Notes: generated by a model from the letters alone, not told the origin. A stretch of DNA of 64,000 nucleotides from Axinella damicornis (GCA_963931865.1 OZ007513.1:6351929-6415928), one strand, 5' to 3'. Shown: positions 1 through 9,608, counted from the first letter of the stretch. A program made the numbers and translations.

Positions 1-175
1 CTTCATGATCACTGACATCACGTTGGCGCCCATGTGTGCTAGTATCTGGAGCTGCCAGCTGGATGGTCTGTGGTCATCCATGTATGTCAGTAACATTTCC
101 GGATGGCCACCATGTCCTAGATCCGTGGATGCCACAGTTACTGTCCCCATTTGACATGCTCACACACTCACACAG

Positions 176-339
176 GATGTGATGGAGGAGTGGGCGTTGT
201 GCCAGCGGTCCTGGCTCTACCTGGAGCCCATCTTCAGCTCAGAGGACATCATGCGACATCTGCCTGTCGAGAGCAAGTGTACCAGACCATGGACTGCATT
301 TGGAGGAATAGCATGGCATCTGCACAGCAGGACCCCATG
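176..339 (+). pseudogene. Dynein heavy chain (DNAH1-like) linker exon, frameshifted, copy 1
   Basis: The exon follows a CACAG acceptor and ends at an ATG|GTGAGC donor. It reads DVMEEWALCQRSWLYLEPIF and SSEDIMRHLPVESK, the signature N-terminal linker segment of axonemal dynein heavy chains. The reading frame then shifts: YQTMDCIWRNSMASAQQDPM continues in the next frame, because one base is missing at about 275, where the family has a full codon between K and Y. Without that base the original frame reaches TGA at the donor. The identical lesion is in the second copy, so random sequencing error is unlikely. The following exon does not join in phase, suggesting that roughly eight residues between them are lost. 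Confidence 0.88.
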
Positions 340-368
340 GTGAGCAGATGGCAGGCTGTGTACATGTA
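340..368 (+). other. Dynein intron start, left flank of the 6.3-kb element
   Basis: A short intron remnant lies between the dynein donor and the TA dinucleotide that precedes the inverted-repeat element. Nothing else is recognisable. Confidence 0.5.
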
Positions 369-885
369 CAGTACAGATCACACGTAAGGTAACAAATTCG
401 CGCGTGTAGCGTGGGGTTTACTCGCGAGTGACAAGTAGTGAACTCGCGAGGACTCACGTGTGGTGCCACGAGGACTCGCGAGTAATTATTGCGAGCGAGT
501 GCGCACGAGAACATACACAGTACTGGATCGCACAAAGAACAAAATAAGCACTTGAACACTGTACAAAGACAAAGAAATAAACAAAACTACATCAAACCGT
601 TTCCAATTTCAGTGAAATTCTGGTTTATGGATTGAAAGGTTGCGGTAATTTTGATCCGTAATGGTGTATGACATTGTACACAAGAGCATAACTAAGTAAT
701 CGTATAAATAGGTCTTAGTCTTCTGAAGTGCTATTTTCGCCTTCTTCTTCTAGTGTCTCTTCCTCTTGTATTCTGAGTAGAATCTGGTCCTGCCCAATTA
801 AGAGTGCGTTCCACTCAAGTTTCAACATTGCAGAGATGTTTTCTGTTCCTATCAGGGGAAATAAAAGTTGTTATACAAGTGCATT

Positions 886-894
886 GATAGATAC
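886..894 (+). other. Empty target site for the 575-bp element of copy 2
   Basis: The nonamer GATAGATAC occurs once here. In copy 2 the same sequence is doubled (39511-39519 and 40095-40103) around an inverted-repeat element. This is the pre-insertion state. Confidence 0.9.
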
Positions 895-944
895 TACATC
901 CCAACTATGAAATTACAATTGGCACATCAGTCAATTAAGCCAAT

Positions 945-1631
945 ACTACATTGGTCGATTTGAGCCAATACTGCATTGGAACATTGAAATTTCAATGGGC
1001 ACGCTCAATTTGAGCCAATGAGTAATAATATTATTAGTCGATTTGAGCCAATACTGCATTGGAACATTGAAATTTCAATGGGCACGTTGGTCGATTTGAG
1101 CCAATACTGCATTGAAACATTGAGATTTCAATGGGCACGTTGGGCCTACACTGCATTGCAAAATTGAAATTTCAATGGGCACGTTGGGCCAACACTACAT
1201 TGCAAAATTGAAATTTCAATGGGCGCCGCTGGTCGATTTGAGCCAATACTGCATTGGAACATTGAAATTTCAATGGGCACGTTGGGCCAACACTACTTTG
1301 CAAAATTGAAATTTCAATGAGCACGCTGGTCGATTTCAGCCAATACTACATTGGAAAATAAAAATTTTAATGGGCACGCTGGTCGATTTGAGCCAACACT
1401 ACATTGCAAAATTGAAATTTCAATGGGCACGCTGGTCGATTTGAACCAATACTGCATTGGAACATTGAAATTTCAATGGGCACGTTGGGCCAACACTACT
1501 TTGCAAAATTGAAATTTCAATTGGCACGCTGTTCAATTTCAGCCAATACTACATTGGAAAATAAAAATTTCAATGGGCACGCTGGTCGATTTGAGCCAAC
1601 ACTACATTGCAAAATTGAAATTTCAGTGGGC
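945..1631 (+). repeat. Minisatellite with palindromic core ATTGAAATTTCAAT, family 1, copy 1
   Basis: Degenerate tandem repeat of roughly 50-60 bp. Each unit has the self-complementary core ATTGAAATTTCAAT followed by GGGCACGYTGGTCGATTT and GAGCCAATACTGCATTGG. Short ORFs across it are repeat translations. It is interrupted by the foldback at 1632-2620 and resumes at 2621-2650 and 2995-3090. Confidence 0.9.
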
Positions 1632-2620
1632 CCGGTGAGTGGACTTTGTGGCCATCCCATTTTTCTCTGAAAATACATATTCAAAGCTGCAATGCAGTAG
1701 CAGTGTTCAAGGTCACAGATACCCCATAAATGACATCTGAAATGCATTTGCAAATTTCAAACAAAGTAGCAGCTTGATTCTGACGGTGGTACAATTGGGC
1801 CAACATAGAATCCAGTTTTCAATGCAACTGTTGATGACCATCCAGAGAGTGGGCTCTTCTGGCCAATCTGTCCACAATACTGTAACTGCTGTGATGTTGA
1901 TAACTCATGCATATCAGACTTTGAAAATAGGAAAATGGAAATCTGGTGGTTGTTTTCCATTTTCCATATCTCTATCAATTGCATGACCTCATGGTGTATA
2001 TCTTGCCAAACCAGTTAGGCAAGCATATACTTTTGTATGCCCTCATGGTGTAACTTGCCAAACCAGTTGGGTTATCACATGCTGTATAAAAAGTATTGGC
2101 ATAATCAGTTTGAAGCTAACAGAAAAATGCAAGAGTTATTCTGCTGATATTAGATCTATGGTGGAAGCCGGGTACACACATGAACTGGTTTGGCAAGTTA
2201 CACCATGAGGGCGTACAAAAGTATATGCTTGCCTAACTGGTTTGGCAAGATATACACCATGAGGTCATGCAATTGATAGAGATATGGAAAATGGAAAACA
2301 ACCACCAGATTTCCATTTTCCTATTTTCAAAGTCTGATATGCATGAGTTATCAACATCACAGCAGTTACAGTATTGTGGACAGATTGGCCAGAAGAGCCC
2401 ACTCTCTGGATGGTCATCAACAGTTGCATTGAAAACTGGATTCTATGTTGGCCCAATTGTACCACCGTCAGAATCAAGCTGCTACTTTGTTTGAAATTTG
2501 CAAAATGCATTTCAGATGTCATTTATGGGGTATCTGTGACCTTGAACACTGCTACTGCATTGCAGCTTTGAATATTTATTTTCATAGAAAAATGGGATGG
2601 CCACAAAGTCCACTCACCGG
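1632..2620. mobile_element. Foldback element with about 440-bp inverted arms (copy 1 only)
   Basis: Left arm 1632 to about 2073 and right arm about 2187 to 2620 are near-perfect inverse complements, beginning CCGGTGAGTGGACTTTG and ending with its complement. The loop between them is about 110 bp. The element is absent from the matching place in copy 2, where the minisatellite is continuous. Flanking GGGC on the left and right may be a 4-bp target duplication, but the boundary is ambiguous because the arm itself ends in CCGG. No coding capacity is evident; the mirrored ORFs on both strands are arm translations. Confidence 0.88.
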
Positions 2621-2650
2621 GCACGTTGGTCGATTTGAGCCAATACTGCA

Positions 2651-2994
2651 TTAGACTATAGCAGCCATACAAATCAAAGGCACCGCCTGTGGTTTATATT
2701 CCGAAGCCATGCATCTGTGCAACAGCTGTGGGTTTATAGAAATTGGAGCATGATGACTCAGCGTTTATGGAAATTAGACCATGGCTCAGCGCATTCTGGA
2801 GTGTTGGAGCATGCAAGGATCTCTAATTCAGGTAGCTATAGTCTAAGCCAGTTAGACTATGCCCTTTCGTGGTTTATGGGAAATAACCACTCGAGGCTGT
2901 TCATTTAGACCACTCGGCTGCGCCTCGTGGTCTAAATAAACAGCCTCTCGTGGTTATTTCCCATAAACCACTCAAGGCCATAGTCTAACTATAA
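2651..2994. mobile_element. Inverted-repeat insertion (copy 1 only)
   Basis: Termini read TTAGACTATAG at the left and CATAGTCTAA at the right. A strong internal hairpin occupies about 2849-2990, with arms around GTGGTTTATGGGAAATAACC and its complement. In copy 2 the minisatellite reads straight through the site. Probably a non-autonomous DNA element; superfamily not assigned. Confidence 0.7.
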
Positions 2995-3132
2995 CTTGGA
3001 ACATTGAAATTTCAATAGGCACGTTGGTCGATTTGAGCCAATACTGCATTGGAACATTGAAATTTCAATGGAAACATTGGTCGATTTGAAGGTTGCAACA
3101 TACCATTCAGTGGGTCAAACTCCAGTATCCAT

Positions 3133-3540
3133 TCACCCATCGATGTAATGTGATGTGAATTGTTTAGTCAGGAACTCGAAGTAGGCGCATAAACCACCAG
3201 TGAACAGGTTTGATGAAGTTTGCGTCAACTGTGCCTTGACCACCTCCACACCAGCAATCCCCACAGCAACTGGAGTAACCACATCTGCAAGAATGCCTCT
3301 TCCTGAGAAGAAAGCACAAATCTGAAACTCATGCATGGAAGCAATCAGAAAATGTTTGTACTCCATATTTGTCATACAAACCTGATTGCTTGGAGTTTGT
3401 GTCATTCCAGTATGCCACTGAAGCCCTTCCTCACCGTAGAGCTCAAGGAGGTTTGATAGCTATCTCTCCAGCGCAGGTGAATGCAAAAATGACATAGCCT
3501 GTCTGGCTAGCACCCCGGTTAACTGCTCGGACATGTCTCA
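3133..3540 (-). pseudogene. Unrecognised minus-strand coding-like region inside the 6.3-kb element, copy 1
   Basis: A 90-residue open frame on the minus strand reads through segments such as GILADVVTPVAVGIAGVEVV and ends at SHYIDG. In copy 2 the same region stays open for 134 residues, so copy 1 has indels near 3420-3470 that break it. Amino-acid composition looks coding-like and the intact copy keeps frame, but I do not recognise the family. It may be part of the element's own gene. Confidence 0.4.
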
Positions 3541-3599
3541 GTAATTGCATCACCTACACCAAAAGATTACTGTATCAAACTCTGTGCAAGTAGTTGTTC

Positions 3600-3620
3600 T
3601 ATATATATATATATATATAG
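3600..3620 (+). repeat. (TA)n microsatellite
   Basis: Short AT dinucleotide run. In copy 2 an ACTCCTGGTAG-family element has inserted into the corresponding run at 41838. Confidence 0.9.
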
Positions 3621-4011
3621 TGTATGTGAACCAACAGTTTTAGCGTACATAAACTCGTACCTCTTGTTTGCTATGGCCAGCAAGTCGCATTATCACCAGA
3701 GGAAAACCAGAGAACTGGGGGATGAAGGTAGCAATTCCCTGGTATGTGATATCCTGGCTGAAACCACATATGGAACCACTGCACAATCACTCCCATCCCC
3801 ACATTTTTCGATTTCGAAAAGCTTCTGATGGGTGTTGCTACATGCAATACAAACAGTGGCGCCACTCCGAATGGGAACCTCCTTCCCGTCATGGGATTAA
3901 GATCTTAAAGGTATGCAAAGTAACAAGATTCTATTTAATACACATCCATCCTATTGCACTGTGTTTGCTTCTTCATGGTGTCTTCCTTTTACTTGTGTCC
4001 TTTTGCTATAG

Positions 4012-4313
4012 TCATCTCCTATAGCTACAGGAGCTCCCCCCTTTGTTGCGGCCAACACAGCTAAGGTGGATCTACCCTCTCTGAAAGCAGCTCTACCAAA
4101 GTATTCTACATGTACCTCAGGACTGGGTACAATCACGATGCAATGGTGGACTGCATTCATCGAGATGCTGGAGGCAAACATGGCAGTAGAGGAGGAGAGC
4201 TCTCAAACCTGGCTGCTCACAGAGCTGCTGGAACTCAAGAAATCTGCTCAGCCCAGTACAGTTGAGACAGCATTGATACCAGAACAGCTGTCCCACATGC
4301 GGGGGGAGTGAGA
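4012..4313 (+). other. Exon-like open frame of unknown function in the 6.3-kb element, copy 1
   Basis: After a pyrimidine stretch and TATAG acceptor, the plus strand is open and reads through VDLPSLKAALPKYS and TMQWWTAFIEMLEANMAVEE. The frame stops just before a GTATGTGG donor-like site. A second open stretch at about 4508-4846 is rich in T, P, Q and K and ends GACAAG|GTAAAA, so the two could be exons of one gene carried by the element. I do not recognise the product. Confidence 0.35.
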
Positions 4314-4927
4314 CCGCCACCATTCCAGAGGTATGTGGCTTTCTGTGTTATAGCTAAGATCAGTAAGTTGAAGTACAAAGGTCACACATCACTAGTCTAG
4401 TCCCACCCACCCTATGAACATCACACTTCCATCACACTTCCATCATGCAATCTTAATATTGATATCATCTAATATTGATTTTTTTGCTATCATATTTATG
4501 TCAAAGGTCTACACAGGAAGTCGAAGGTCCACACAACAACCTAGGACTAATACCCTAGCAACTTGCAGGACAGAAGAAGCCTAGTGGAACAGAAGAAGCC
4601 TAGTGGAACAACACCCACCACCACCAAGGGTGCAGCAGCTACAAGACAGCAGAAGCGGTGTAGAACAGAAACCACCACTGAGACACCCACCAACGAGGGA
4701 GGGTACAGCAGCTACAGGACGGCGGAAACGGTGTAGAACAGAAACCGCCTCTGAGACACCCACCACCACCAGTCTACAGCAACTACCACCACAAAGCAAC
4801 GTGGGACAGCCACAGAGGCCAGAGACACTCCATCATTGGACAAGGTAAAATCTAGTCACCCTTCCATCCATGTATACAGATTGTATGTTTGTCCCTTACT
4901 TCTCAGAATCATGTTTTGAAAAATACT

Positions 4928-5430
4928 TGATTGAAATTTCAGTGCGACTTCACTTCATGCATTGAAATTTAAATGTAACTTCCTTGGTGCATTGAAATTT
5001 CAATGCATTTCACTTTATGCATTGAAATTTCACGCATTGGAATTCAATGCTATCCAATGCTACATGTAGTTCACTCATGCATTGAAATTTCAATGCTACT
5101 TGACTTCATGCATTGAAATGTAACTTCACTTTGAACATTGATGTTTCAATTTTAATTAATTGACTTCATCCATTGAAATTTCAATTCTACTTGACTTCAT
5201 CCATTGAAATTTCAATGCTGACTTTCGGCTATTGAAATTTCAATGCGACTTCACTTTCATGCATTGAAATTTAAATGTAACTTCCTTGGTGCATTGAAAT
5301 TTCAATGCATTTCACTTCATGCATTGAAATTTCACGCATTGGAATTCAATGCTATCCAATGCTACATGTACTTCACTCATGCATTGAAATTTCAATGCTA
5401 CTTGACTTCATGCATTGAAATGTAACTTCA
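4928..5430 (+). repeat. Minisatellite with core ATTGAAATTTCAAT, family 2, copy 1
   Basis: Repeats of about 30-45 bp share the ATTGAAATTTCAAT core with the block at 945, but the spacer differs (TGCTACTTGACTTCATGC). The internal stretch from about 4940 to 5120 recurs at about 5240-5420, giving a higher-order repeat of about 300 bp. Confidence 0.88.
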
Positions 5431-5643
5431 CTTTGCTGTGGCAATCCAGCGTGGAAACGCCGCGGCGGTCCTTGGTACCATGCCCGACTGAACAGTTTCT
5501 TTTGTATTATTATTATTATTATTTTTTGTATCATTTTTGTACAGTAGTATTTCTTTTATTTTAATTATTATATTATTTGGCGTAATGTACTGTTCCTGAG
5601 TTGTATCTAGTTAATTTAATGTAATATGTAGTATACTTTGAAC

Positions 5644-5870
5644 ATGGAGAAGCAGGCCACTAATTGGTCAAGTTGTCTCAGTGGAGGGGATGAATGCCAC
5701 CATCCATTGGTGGATTGGGTCCTACTCCTCCACATTAAAGGCATGCCGCCGAAGGCAGCAAGACTGGACAGAAGAAATTCCAATCTGTGACATTGTGCAC
5801 AGCTTCCACTGGAAAATGAAGGAAGGGAAGCCTGCCAGGCTTCAACCGTCATTAAAGGAAGCTCTGAAAT
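5644..5870 (+). other. Short coding-like stretch near the right end of the element, copy 1
   Basis: Open frames around here read QDWTEEIPICDIVHSFHWKM followed by KEGKPARLQPSLKEAL. The protein-like segment is also in copy 2 (44508 onward), where a small deletion joins it to a different upstream frame. Unrecognised; possibly the C-terminal piece of the element's gene. Confidence 0.3.
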
Positions 5871-6690
5871 GTAGTTATGATAAATACAACTGCAATTTTA
5901 GATTTTTTGTTGTAATATGGTTGTACATTTTCTCTTTTTTGTTACCTTGTTTGTACCATTAATATTTCTTATGATCATTTGAAACTGTCAAATATCTTGT
6001 CCCAAGTTGCATAATAAATAGGTTAAATGAGTTATGCCCAATTCTTCTTCCTAAATATTGATAGAAATTGTTATAAAAGTTGCTAAACACCCCCATTAGA
6101 AATTCCGCACTGAAATTGGAAACGGTTATCAGTCTGAACTTCCAAGACAGTCCGTTTCCAGAGGTAGCTGTGAAGACCGATCCAGTGGAGGCCGAAGAGT
6201 TGCAGCGGGTAACAGCGAGTACAAACGCAAGATCAACAGCAGCAGAACAAACGGGAGAGCGTGGAGCACTGGAGTGCACGACAGGGGATCCAGTCTTCAC
6301 CCTTGCAGTCGCCCATGCTATCCCATTCTAGATCTACTGCTCTTGCCTTTTTTATACTTGTTCCTCTTCTGGCACAGTTTGTCTCCTTTCTCCTGCCTCC
6401 ATCATCGCGCAGTTACTCCTCGTCTTGTTTTTCTTCAGTCTCTCGCGACTATATGCATTTCTGGCTTCTTCGTTCCTTCGATCGGCACTGGCTTCTTTTC
6501 CATGACCTGGCTGTAGCTTGCACGTGGTTTATCGCCTTGCACTCGAACCTTGAACTCGTGTTAGACGCGAGGGCGGAGCTTGTCACTCGCTAGTGAAAAC
6601 TGCGGGCGGAGCGAGTACTCGCGTGTGCGCGCCTGCTAACTCACGAGTCAAACGCTCGCGTGTGTTACCTTACATGTGATCTGTACTGTA

Positions 6691-6902
6691 CGTAGGTCTT
6701 CGGTGAAGAAACTCCCATGAGTACCGATTTTGCCTATGTCACGTGCACATACCGATGATTCCAAGCACTGTATCCTGACTTAACTCCCCCTCTACCCTCT
6801 ACACCCCATACCCCCTTACCTCCCTCTACACCCCATACCCCCTTACCTCCACCCTCCCTCTACCTAAGTACTCCCACAACTATATAATCACATTCTGTGC
6901 AG
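6691..6902 (+). other. Dynein intron, right flank of element
   Basis: A pyrimidine-rich intron with a short duplicated CTACACCCCATACCCCCTTA motif leads into the acceptor TTCTGTGCAG. No gene is seen. Confidence 0.6.
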
Positions 6903-7112
6903 ACAACAGACTCCTGGAGAACCTCCGGGAGTGCAACAACCTCCTCGACCATGTAGGTACAGAAAGGACTCATCAAGTATCTGGAGACAAAGCGAGTGGC
7001 CATCCCTCAGTTCTTCCTCTCGGATGATGATTTGCTGGAGATCCTCTCACAGACCAAGGATTCCACTGCTGTCCAGCCCCACCTCTGGAAGTGCTTCGAG
7101 AACATTGCAAGG
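6903..7112 (+). pseudogene. Dynein heavy chain (DNAH1-like) linker exon with 4-bp insertion, copy 1
   Basis: After two bases completing a codon the exon reads NRLLENLRECNNLLDHV, then in another frame [18 protein letters not shown] and [16 protein letters not shown], then [16 protein letters not shown] up to AGG|GTGAGT. The family sequence runs directly from HV to QKGL. Here four extra bases (GGTA, about 6957-6960) throw the frame. Copy 1 also lacks one TTC codon in the conserved FFFL run and has W in place of basic R/K in HLRKCFE; copy 2 keeps both. The 4-bp insertion is in both copies. Confidence 0.88.
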
Positions 7113-7503
7113 GTGAGTGGACCAGTCCATGCACGTACATTGTAAGTCGTTCATCCATGCACATACGTATTATAGCCTTTGATACAAACTTGCTTGTGGA
7201 TGCTCTAACTCCATCTTCCCTCCTTCCTATCTCCTTCTCCCTTCACCCCTTCTCTCTTTGAACATCTCCTTTTAATGGACGTACAATACAACAGCAGGAG
7301 GCCTAGGTAGCCAGACCTGTCAATCATGCTGAGCTATCACATGGCACAAGGTTCACTCTGGTCCTAGGGGCAGATAAAGTATTATAATACTACATGAAAA
7401 GATGTACACTGTATTCACTAGGTGGTAACGTTCCATGCTGTCCAAATTTTGTGTGATTCGAGAATAGTCACTCTGCATGTGATATTTAGAGAGTTGCATG
7501 TGA
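7113..7503 (+). other. Dynein intron, no recognisable feature
   Basis: Pyrimidine-rich stretch followed by AT-rich intron sequence. I see no coding or repeat structure here apart from its duplicate in copy 2. Confidence 0.5.
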
Positions 7504-8045
7504 CTCTATGAGTAGTTCTGGCCAGAATTGGGATGAGGGCCATGAACCCCTGGAGGTTCAGGAACCTCGGCTTCCAACTTCATCACCTCCATGATGAAAC
7601 CATTGGCTTCCCCTGCATCAACCAAGTCATGGTATTTGTCTGACTTGCGGGTTTGTGCCTGGACGTAGTTGGTTTCATAGCACACACTCAGTTTTACCAG
7701 GGTGGCTGATTGGAGTGCCTGGCTCCATATGACGATGTCTGGACGTAGGTCAGTGGGGATAATGGCTGGGGGGAAATGCTGGGAGGTCAACGAGCATCTA
7801 GAAAGGCTTGGGGAGGTGGGCTCTCTCTAAGCCTGCAATGACTTCCAGAACAGCGTCATGTCTTGTGTTGAACCTCCTGAGTTCTATCGCAACTTGGCAG
7901 CGATTCAGAACGTGTGAGAGGGTTCACCACAGAGTTTGCATCGGCTTGACGGACCGTCTTTCCTCCTCCAAACAGCATTGTGAGGAAGCGTATCTTGGAC
8001 AGCATTTAGGGCAAACTTGAGACATTCTGGTGGCAGTTTCTGCCC
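7504..8045 (-). pseudogene. Non-LTR retrotransposon ORF2 C-terminal fragment, copy 1
   Basis: Read on the minus strand in pieces: LPPECLKFALNAVQDTLPHN, a zinc-knuckle-like CKLCGE...HVLNRC, ELRRFNTRHDAVLEVIAGL, then LPAFPPAIIPTDLRPDIVIW and KLSVCYETNY. This is the order seen at the tail of many invertebrate LINE reverse-transcriptase polyproteins (cysteine-histidine knuckle, then the TDLRPDIV-W motif). It is interrupted by a frameshift at the knuckle and a TAG after HLPKPF, so it is dead. It lies in the intron between two dynein exons. The reverse-transcriptase domain itself is absent. Confidence 0.75.
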
Positions 8046-8109
8046 TGCTTCGGACCATAGGGTAGCTGCATCCTCTTCCACATCCTTCCCTCCCTGCATG
8101 CCCCTCCTC

Positions 8110-8193
8110 CCTCCCCCCCTCCCTCCCTCCCTCCCTCCCTCCCTCCCTCCCTCCCTCCCTCCCTCCCTCCCTCCCTCCCTCCCTCCCTCCCTC
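8110..8193 (+). repeat. (CCCT)n microsatellite, copy 1
   Basis: About 84 bp of CCCT repeat. The matching place in copy 2 (46962-46977) is only four units or so, a large length polymorphism between copies. PSLPPSLPP and GREGGREGG ORFs here are repeat translations. Confidence 0.97.
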
Positions 8194-8310
8194 CCACTCT
8201 CCCACTGTCCCTCCCTCCACCACTGCCTCCATTCCTTCCTTCTTCCTCTTTCCCTCCCCCTCGTTGTCATCCCTTCCTTTCTTCTTCCCCTTCTCTCTGT
8301 GATTCTGCAG

Positions 8311-8489
8311 CTAAAGTTTGAGGATGACCTTGCCATCACAAGTATGTTCTCTGGTGACGGTGAGAATGTTCCATTTTGCTAGACTCTTTGCCCATGGGGC
8401 AACGTAGAAGATGGCTACTTGAAGTGGAGAGGGTGATGAGGGTGTCCCTCTAGTCCATCATCATGGACTCCCTGCAGGATTACGTAGAG
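8311..8489 (+). pseudogene. Dynein heavy chain (DNAH1-like) linker exon with two stops and a frameshift, copy 1
   Basis: After a TTCTGCAG acceptor the exon reads LKFEDDLAITSMFSGDGENV, PFC, a TAG at 8380-8382, then TLCPWGNVE. One base is missing in what should be GAT TGG (about 8410), then WLLEVERVMRVSL, a second TAG at 8451-8453, then SIIMDSLQDYVE up to GAG|GTTAGA. Protein similarity continues on both sides of each lesion, so these are disabling mutations in a former exon. All three are also present in copy 2. Confidence 0.88.
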
Positions 8490-8695
8490 GTTAGAAACAC
8501 AAAGGGGCTTGTAGAGATGGCCGTTAAAGATCGATCATCCATCAGTCAGTCTGTCTGTCTAGCCATCCATCCTTCTCGCTCCTTGACAGGAATTGGACCC
8601 TCTAGTTATGGAGTTTGTATTAATTTTGCTCAATTGAAAGGGAATAGTTTGTTGGTGCAAATCTCACCAACATCTACGTTCAGAATATTTACCAA

Positions 8696-8700
8696 GCACA

Positions 8701-8788
<88 letters not shown>
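8696..8788 (+). repeat. (CA)n microsatellite forming a dynein acceptor region, copy 1
   Basis: The CA repeat runs straight into the AG that precedes the next dynein exon, replacing a normal pyrimidine tract. Confidence 0.95.
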
Positions 8789-8789
<1 letters not shown>

Positions 8790-8791
<2 letters not shown>

Positions 8792-8922
8792 CCCCCACAC
8801 TGAGTGGGTACTGAAGTGGCCTGGCCAGGTGGTGATAACCGGCTGTCAGACGTACTGGACCAGTGAGGTCTCCCAGGCTCTGGAGGAGGGTACGCTCTCT
8901 GACTTCTTCCAAAGATGTTTGG
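8790..8922 (+). pseudogene. Dynein heavy chain (DNAH1-like) linker exon, open, copy 1
   Basis: The frame reads [40 protein letters not shown], with a plausible donor at TTTG|GTGGGT. EWVL-WPGQVV--G-Q-YWT-EV is one of the most conserved stretches of the dynein linker. The exon is open, but the exons before it are broken, so it is treated as part of the pseudogene. It is the last dynein exon seen; what follows is the LysM array. Confidence 0.88.
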
Positions 8923-9136
8923 GTGGGTGTGTGTCTGTCTCTTGTGCTTTATATGCGCCAGTTCAAGAGGCTTAGTACTCTACTTAGGATAACTTTTAGA
9001 GTGACGTACATGTATAATTGTATTCAACTTAACTTGTCCATTCTGCCTTTCCTCTTCCCCTTCCACTCCTCCTCCCCTGGCATCCCCCCTCCCTCTCCCT
9101 CTTCCCTCCCTCCTCCCTCTCCCCCTCCTATCTCCC

Positions 9137-9138
<2 letters not shown>

Positions 9139-9192
<54 letters not shown>
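9139..9192 (+). repeat. (CA)n microsatellite at the junction of dynein and LysM-array sequence, copy 1
   Basis: Sequence left of this run occurs only in the dynein context; sequence right of it (starting ACATGTACTTGCACAG) recurs inside the LysM array at about 14243, 24632 and 56006. The microsatellite marks the junction. Confidence 0.85.
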
Positions 9193-9196
<4 letters not shown>

Positions 9197-9608
9197 TGTA
9201 CTTGCACAGTTGCCTCAACCACCCATGGATGGTCTGCATGAGATAGGAGACTCTATATGCCTTGTGAGCCAGTATTTATAGCTATTGTAGAAGAGTCCAA
9301 AGTGCGTACGCACAGTGTGATCTACTACTGCTGTTCTGATGAGAGGGCACTTGGCAACTTGCTAAATTAGTCTAAAAATCAGTGATGTTCAGCCAAGCAG
9401 TTCAAGACCTCCGCTTAGCACTAGCCTCGGTTCCAGGCCTCACCCAGCTTTTTGTCACTAAATTTTCCCCTAACCAGGAGGTTATTGATGTCACAACTAT
9501 CATGGCCTCCCTATATAATTTGTTCAGCATAATGTTATTAGTGTGGCTGCAATAACCACTAGACATTCAAGGATGCAGATAGGTGACCTCTGATCTCTGA
9601 TCTTACAG
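9193..9608 (+). other. Array intron, unit 1, with internal deletion junction
   Basis: Shared array sequence runs to about 9459 and then jumps from TTTTGTCACT to AATTTTCCCCTAACCAGG. The intervening 2.67 kb, including an exon e and an ACTCCTGGTAG-family element, is present in copy 2 at 48300-50969. The tail to 9608 is the pyrimidine tract of the LysM exon. Confidence 0.8.

Larger units (their letters stand above)
369..6688. mobile_element. 6.3-kb DNA transposon-like element with TIRs and TA target duplication, copy 1
   Basis: The left end begins CAGTACAGATCACA and the right end is its inverse complement; about 27 bp match with one or two differences (369-393 against 6664-6688). Both ends are flanked by TA. 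A second inverted match, ACCGTTTCCAATTTCAGTG, lies deeper inside at about 595 and 6120, and CTCGCGAGTGACAAG-type subterminal motifs recur at both ends. A TA duplication and CAGT termini are typical of the Tc1/mariner/pogo superfamily, but no DDE transposase is recognisable. Inside are two palindromic minisatellite blocks and several open frames of unknown kind. It sits in a dynein intron, oriented with neither strand clearly sense. Confidence 0.75.

Noticed and set aside
4581..4848. T/P/Q-rich ORFs on both strands as structural proteins
   Set aside because: Sequence is a short CACCACCAC-type repeat; kept only as a possible exon of the transposon gene at low confidence.
945..5430. CRISPR-like array suggested by regularly recurring palindromes
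   Set aside because: Spacers are themselves repeated and similar, the context is a eukaryotic intron, and no cas genes are present.
6952..6961. A 10-nt intron (GTAGGTACAG) explaining the dynein frame change
   Set aside because: Far below any spliceosomal minimum, and removing it deletes the conserved VQ pair. A 4-bp insertion fits better.
8380..8453. TAG reassigned as a sense codon, since two in-frame TAGs interrupt good dynein similarity
   Set aside because: A frameshift lies between them and TGA replaces W elsewhere; the LysM exons show no in-frame TAG use. Ordinary pseudogene decay explains all.
8463..9246. ORFs rich in HTHT or CVCV
   Set aside because: Translations of CA/GT repeats; only the embedded TEWVLKW dynein exon is real coding sequence.
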